From contig JAPMXV010000007.1 of the NCBI GenBank assembly GCA_026936335.1, positions 62,001-126,000 on the forward strand: DNA of 64,000 bases, written 5' to 3'. Below are positions 60,700-64,000 of the stretch, piece after piece. The translations under genes were made by a program, and so were the position numbers. The notes beneath the pieces are model-generated. The model was not told where the DNA came from. It made no database searches and worked only from the letters and a program-made list of their open reading frames with translations. Every line of letters starts with the position of its first letter. The stretch's first letter is position 1. The stretch comes from Mantamonas sphyraenae (taxonomy: Eukaryota > CRuMs > Mantamonadidae).

Positions 60700-62100
60700 A
60701 TGGCACGCGTAGGCGAAGGAGACTCCCGCTGGATTGTGGATGAACGTGAGGACGGCATCAACGTCAACAACTGGCACTGGTGAGTGGAGGAGCAGGACGG
60801 CGTGCGGTTGGCGAGCGACGAGGGTTTGGGGGGAGGCGGAAGCTGACTCGGCTCGGTGCGACACATGCGGCACGGGGGACGATGAACGACACACAGGACG
60901 GACAAGGATGTGACGAAGCCGTCCAAGGCTCTGTGGGAGAGCATGCTGGTGGGCTTGGAGCTGTTCAACGATGAAACCGGAGTGTGCACGACGAAGAAGC
61001 TGAAGAAGTGCGAGGGCGAGGCCGTGCTGTACAACCGCAAGGGAACGCTCCGGGCAACCTTTGACTGGACCATTTCTGTGGAATGGACCGCAGATCTGGT
61101 GGCCAGCAATGATAGCGACGCCTTGGAGGCCAAGGGCAAGCTGGACATCACCAACTTTGACCAGGACGACGAGGCACGAGTGCGTTTCCGTTTTCCGACT
61201 TTCCGCCTCTCAACGCGCAGACTCTGCCTGCCCTGCGACGAAGCACACGTCACACGCGCGCACACATCACAGCCTGGCTGACACCGTCCCTGTTGCATCC
61301 ACACATATGCGCACACGCACATTCACGCACCCACCCACACACACACACACATGCATGCGCGTGTCACGATCCGATAGATCAAGTTTACGGTGACGGGCAA
61401 CAAGGCGGCGGACAAGGCTGTGCGCAAGCACCTGGAGAAGAACAGCAAGGCGTTGGTGGAGAGTCTGCTTAAGCGTTACCAAACTGAACTGATGGGCGAG
61501 GGAGACTCGGATCTGGCCAAGGCAGCCAGTGGACGAGGCAAGAAGGCGTCGACGAACAGCAACAGCAACTCGTCGTCGTCGTCGTCGTCATCGAACATGG
61601 ACGTGGAGACGTCATCGTCGAACGGAGGACGCAGTGGTACGAGCAGTAGCACCAGTGGCAGCAGCAGCAAGGACGACAGTAGCTCCAATGGCGGGGCTGT
61701 GCGTACCAAGGATTTCTCGCAGTCGCTGTCGTTCAATGCGCCACCCAGCGAGGTGTTTCAGTGCCTGGTGGATCCGGACCGCATCCGTGCGTACACACGC
61801 GCAGACGCGACGGTGGAGCCGAAGGAGGGCGGTGCATGGAGCATGTACGACGGGCAGATTTCGGGCACGTTTGTGGAGTACGACGCACCGACAAAGATTG
61901 TGCAGTCGTGGCGTTCGCGCGACTGGGCCGATGGCCACTTTAGCACGGTGACGATCGAGCTGGACGACCGCAGCTCGGGCTGCTCAGTCAAGTTGACGCA
62001 CACGGGCATTCCGCTGGACGATTACGAGCGCACGTCCACCGGATGGGACAACTGGGTGTGGGAGCGCATCCGCAGCCTGTTTGGGTTTAACCGCATGTGA
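60700..62100 (+). CDS. AHSA1: activator of Hsp90 ATPase
   Basis: Three exons, 60700-60779, 60897-61179 and 61378-62100, total 361 residues. The first junction restores the invariant NVNNWHWTDKD motif of the Aha1 N-terminal domain; KKLKKCEGEAVLYNRKG follows. A serine/asparagine-rich linker (about residues 160-230) connects to the C-terminal SRPBCC domain (FNAPPSEVFQCLVDPDRIRAYT, GGAWSMYDGQISGTFVEYD, WDNWVWERIRSLFGF). Aha1 binds the Hsp90 middle and N-terminal domains and speeds its ATPase cycle in the cytosol. The linker is longer than in animals. The second intron carries a (CA) run before its acceptor. It lies 206 bp from the divergent LRR gene. Confidence 0.96.
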
Positions 62101-62215
62101 GGAACACACCCTGGCGGCAGGCAAGCATGGGTGGTGGGATGCGCGAAAGCGTTGTCGCGTTGTCGCTGCCACAGACAAACAAAAACCAACTCTTCCAGCA
62201 ACACAAAGGCAGACA

Positions 62216-62932
62216 ATGAGCTCCGGCAGCAGTTGGACGGTGAGCACAGATGCATGTGTGTCAATGTTGCTTCACGCACACAAATACCCAAGTAGAGCTA
62301 TCGCAGGCGTGCTATTGGGCAACGGGACGCAGGTGGAACGCGCCGTGCCTGTGTTGCACCACCACCTGACGCTGAATGCGGTGATGGAGACTGCGCTGAT
62401 GTTGTTGCAGGAGGAGGCGGCTGCAAGCAAGCAGCAGCTGCTCGGGGTGTACTTTGCAAACGAAAACGTACGCGATTACGGCGTGCCTGCAGCGCTCGAG
62501 CGCACCGCAGCCAAGCTGAAGCCAAAGGAGAGCAGTGCATGCATTATTCAGCTGGACAACAACCTGTTGGACAGCCACGTCGACGATGCCGAAACGCCGA
62601 TGCTTCTTTTCGTCCAATCGGGGTCCGAGTTTGTGCTGCACCACTCGACGAGTTTCTACAGGGCCTACCTCGCCGAAGAGGAGGACGACGACGACGCAGG
62701 GGCCAGCAGTGGCAAAGGAACAAGTGTCAAGGCCGCGAGCAAGCAGGTCCAGGCGGGGTTGGAGCTGGAGCTGGCTGTGGACGAGCTGCTGCCTGTGGTG
62801 CGGGAAATGCTTCACAACGACGAGCACCTGGCCCTGATTGACTTTGACGACCACCTGGACGACTCGAGGCTACAGTGGCCCAACAAGGTGGAGTCGGACA
62901 ACGAGACACAAGAAAGCGAGGGTAGCGGGTGA
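62216..62932 (+). CDS. EMC8: ER membrane protein complex subunit 8/9
   Basis: Single exon, 238 residues. The N-terminus (DACVSMLLHAHKYPSRAIAGVLLG) and the later ELALMLLQEE-like METALMLLQEEAA, GVYFANENVRDYG, IIQLDNNLL and LIDFDDHLDD blocks match EMC8/EMC9, which have a JAB/MPN-like fold without the metal site. The EMC inserts transmembrane helices, especially tail anchors, into the ER membrane, and EMC8 sits on its cytosolic face. There is an acidic insert (EEDDDDDAGASSGKG, about residues 157-170) and an acidic tail not found in animals. A GTGAGC string near codon 9 might suggest a splice donor, but the alignment runs straight through it. It follows AHSA1 by 115 bp on the same strand. Confidence 0.93.
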   Translation: MSSGSSWTVSTDACVSMLLHAHKYPSRAIAGVLLGNGTQVERAVPVLHHHLTLNAVMETALMLLQEEAAASKQQLLGVYFANENVRDYGVPAALERTAAKLKPKESSACIIQLDNNLLDSHVDDAETPMLLFVQSGSEFVLHHSTSFYRAYLAEEEDDDDAGASSGKGTSVKAASKQVQAGLELELAVDELLPVVREMLHNDEHLALIDFDDHLDDSRLQWPNKVESDNETQESEGSG

Positions 62933-63144
62933 GGGAGGTGCGCGGGGAAACAAAGAAAGAGTTGGGATTGGTGTTTGTTCGTTTTGACGGTCATTTCTTT
63001 TTGCGTCCACAGCGCGCTGAACGCCACATACACACACACACGGACACAGACAGACAGACAGACAGAACAAAAGAGGGCAAGGGCACGAGTTTGACCGGTC
63101 CATAAAACCCACCGACCGCTGTGCGCTTGAGAAGATCCCTGTCT

Positions 63145-64000
63145 TTAGGCGCCGGTGCCAAAGACGGCGTTGTGGCGAGCGATGGACGGGCCATACTCGT
63201 CGTAGGCGGCCTTGGTGTGGCAGACCTTGAGGAACTCCGGAGTGGAGGCAAGCATAGAGCCGCCAAACCACACTGCGTACCTCTGCATGGCGTGGCTGAT
63301 GACATTGACGTCGAGAGCCACGGCCTTGATGCGGCCGCCGGAAAGCTGCTCCGAGACCTTGATGCGGTGGTCGACGGTGCGCTTGATGTCACGCTGCAGG
63401 CGCTTGCCAAAGTCCTTGAACATGGTGGAGCCACCGGAGAGGACGATGTTCTTGTAGAGGCCACGTCGGACATCGATGGGGCAGGACTGGACAGTCTGGT
63501 CGATGACCTCGGGCAGCGGGGTCAGGAAGTCGGAGGAGAAGATCTCCGGGTTGAAGAACATCTCGGGGCCGAGGAAGCGCTCGTAACCGACGTCGCAGGT
63601 CCACTCCTTGTTGAGCTTCTTGCTGTAGCTGGAGTACTGCTTGATCCACTTTTGCGGGTTCTTGTCGTACTTGGTGAACTCCTTGACGATGTCCGGGCAG
63701 GTGTAGCAGAAGGTCTCCTTGACGCGCTTGGCGGTCTCGAGAGAGTCCTCGGGCGGGATGACGGTTTCGCGCTCGCGCATGATCTGCTGGATGAAGCCGG
63801 TGATGTCGCGTCCTGCCAGCGGGATGTGCTTGATGCTGGAGCCGATGATGTAGCCCTCGGCGACGGGGATGACGTGCGTGACACCATCACCGCTGTCGAC
63901 GACGGTTCCGGTCAGCGTGCGCTCGCTCTCGGCAGTGCGCGTCCAGGAAGCGGCCAGGGCCAGCACAGCCTGCACGGCAATGTACAAACCGGGCACGTTG
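63145..64000 (-). CDS. ARP3: actin-related protein 3 (partial, N-terminus beyond window)
   Basis: The frame is open to the right edge and stops at 63145, giving the C-terminal 284 residues of about 420. [69 protein letters not shown] and [14 protein letters not shown] identify Arp3 rather than actin or Arp2; the Arp3-specific segment [23 protein letters not shown] is present. Arp3 and Arp2 form the barbed-end mimic in the Arp2/3 complex that nucleates branched actin filaments. Codon choice is strongly biased to C/G-ending codons, as expected of a highly expressed gene. The 212 bp between its stop and EMC8 hold the two 3' regions and a CA/GACA repeat near 63030-63064. Confidence 0.96.
   Translation of the reverse strand, partial: NVPGLYIAVQAVLALAASWTRTAESERTLTGTVVDSGDGVTHVIPVAEGYIIGSSIKHIPLAGRDITGFIQQIMRERETVIPPEDSLETAKRVKETFCYTCPDIVKEFTKYDKNPQKWIKQYSSYSKKLNKEWTCDVGYERFLGPEMFFNPEIFSSDFLTPLPEVIDQTVQSCPIDVRRGLYKNIVLSGGSTMFKDFGKRLQRDIKRTVDHRIKVSEQLSGGRIKAVALDVNVISHAMQRYAVWFGGSMLASTPEFLKVCHTKAAYDEYGPSIARHNAVFGTGA

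Noticed and set aside
62240-62250. GTGAGC splice donor near the EMC8 start
   Set aside because: The conserved EMC8 N-terminus reads straight through, with no loss or shift.

Overview
The window is nuclear DNA from a compact, GC-rich eukaryotic genome. Nearly every gene is a recognisable eukaryotic housekeeping gene: UBA1, SUMO, TFIIS, ARL5, PSMB3, RPL35A, VPS51, DCAF13/Sof1, UTP6, TANGO2, ZNF622/Rei1, Furry, Aha1, EMC8 and Arp3. Introns are short GT-AG, mostly with donors of the form GTNNGT, and often carry CA/TG runs. Spacers between genes are tens of bases. The two-transmembrane-block adenylyl cyclase, a gustatory-receptor-like 7TM protein and an acyl-CoA-binding/Ras/RasGEF fusion suggest a free-living unicellular relative of the opisthokonts, such as an apusomonad or choanoflagellate. 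I cannot fix the species from sequence alone. All exon junctions were inferred by eye from reading-frame phase, GT/AG sites and family conservation.

Layout. 1-11 kb: partial 7TM receptor-like gene, UBA1 (E1), a secreted propeller-plus-barrel protein, SUMO, an unknown zinc-binding-like protein, TFIIS, a divergent CaaX Ras-like GTPase and glutaredoxin. 11-25 kb: a tail-anchored F-box/LRR protein, a ubiquitin-like protein, about 1 kb with no supported gene, the large ACBP/pseudo-Ras/RasGEF protein, ARL5 and PSMB3. 25.1-30.95 kb: a 5.8-kb mobile element. 31-43 kb: RPL35A, a MATE-like transporter, VPS51, adenylyl cyclase, DCAF13 and a small UBL protein. 43-64 kb: UTP6, TANGO2, ZNF622, Furry, an LRRC71-like protein, AHSA1, EMC8 and partial Arp3.

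The standout is the element at 25124-30950. It has 17-bp terminal inverted repeats (16/17 identical) flanked by TA, and no DDE transposase. It carries one intronless ORF of 1,843 codons. The C-terminal 300 residues are a complete Fanzor (eukaryotic TnpB-like, RNA-guided nuclease) RuvC core: DPG aspartate D1555, alternative glutamate E1744, C4 zinc finger and NRD aspartate D1783. Near the N-terminus is what looks like a FEN1/XPG-type PIN nuclease domain (D237, D294, E379/E383, D414, D416). About 1,100 residues of unrecognised sequence lie between them. The right end folds into a long hairpin containing an internal copy of the terminal repeat, a candidate guide-RNA scaffold. The element ends 17 bp before the RPL35A start codon, so a guide read out of its right end would match the RPL35A 5' region.

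Genes are arranged largely as divergent and convergent pairs. The closest pair, UTP6 and TANGO2, has start codons 6 bp apart. Ubiquitin-family biology is unusually frequent (E1, SUMO, two UBL proteins, an F-box protein, a proteasome subunit and DCAF13), although nothing shows co-regulation.
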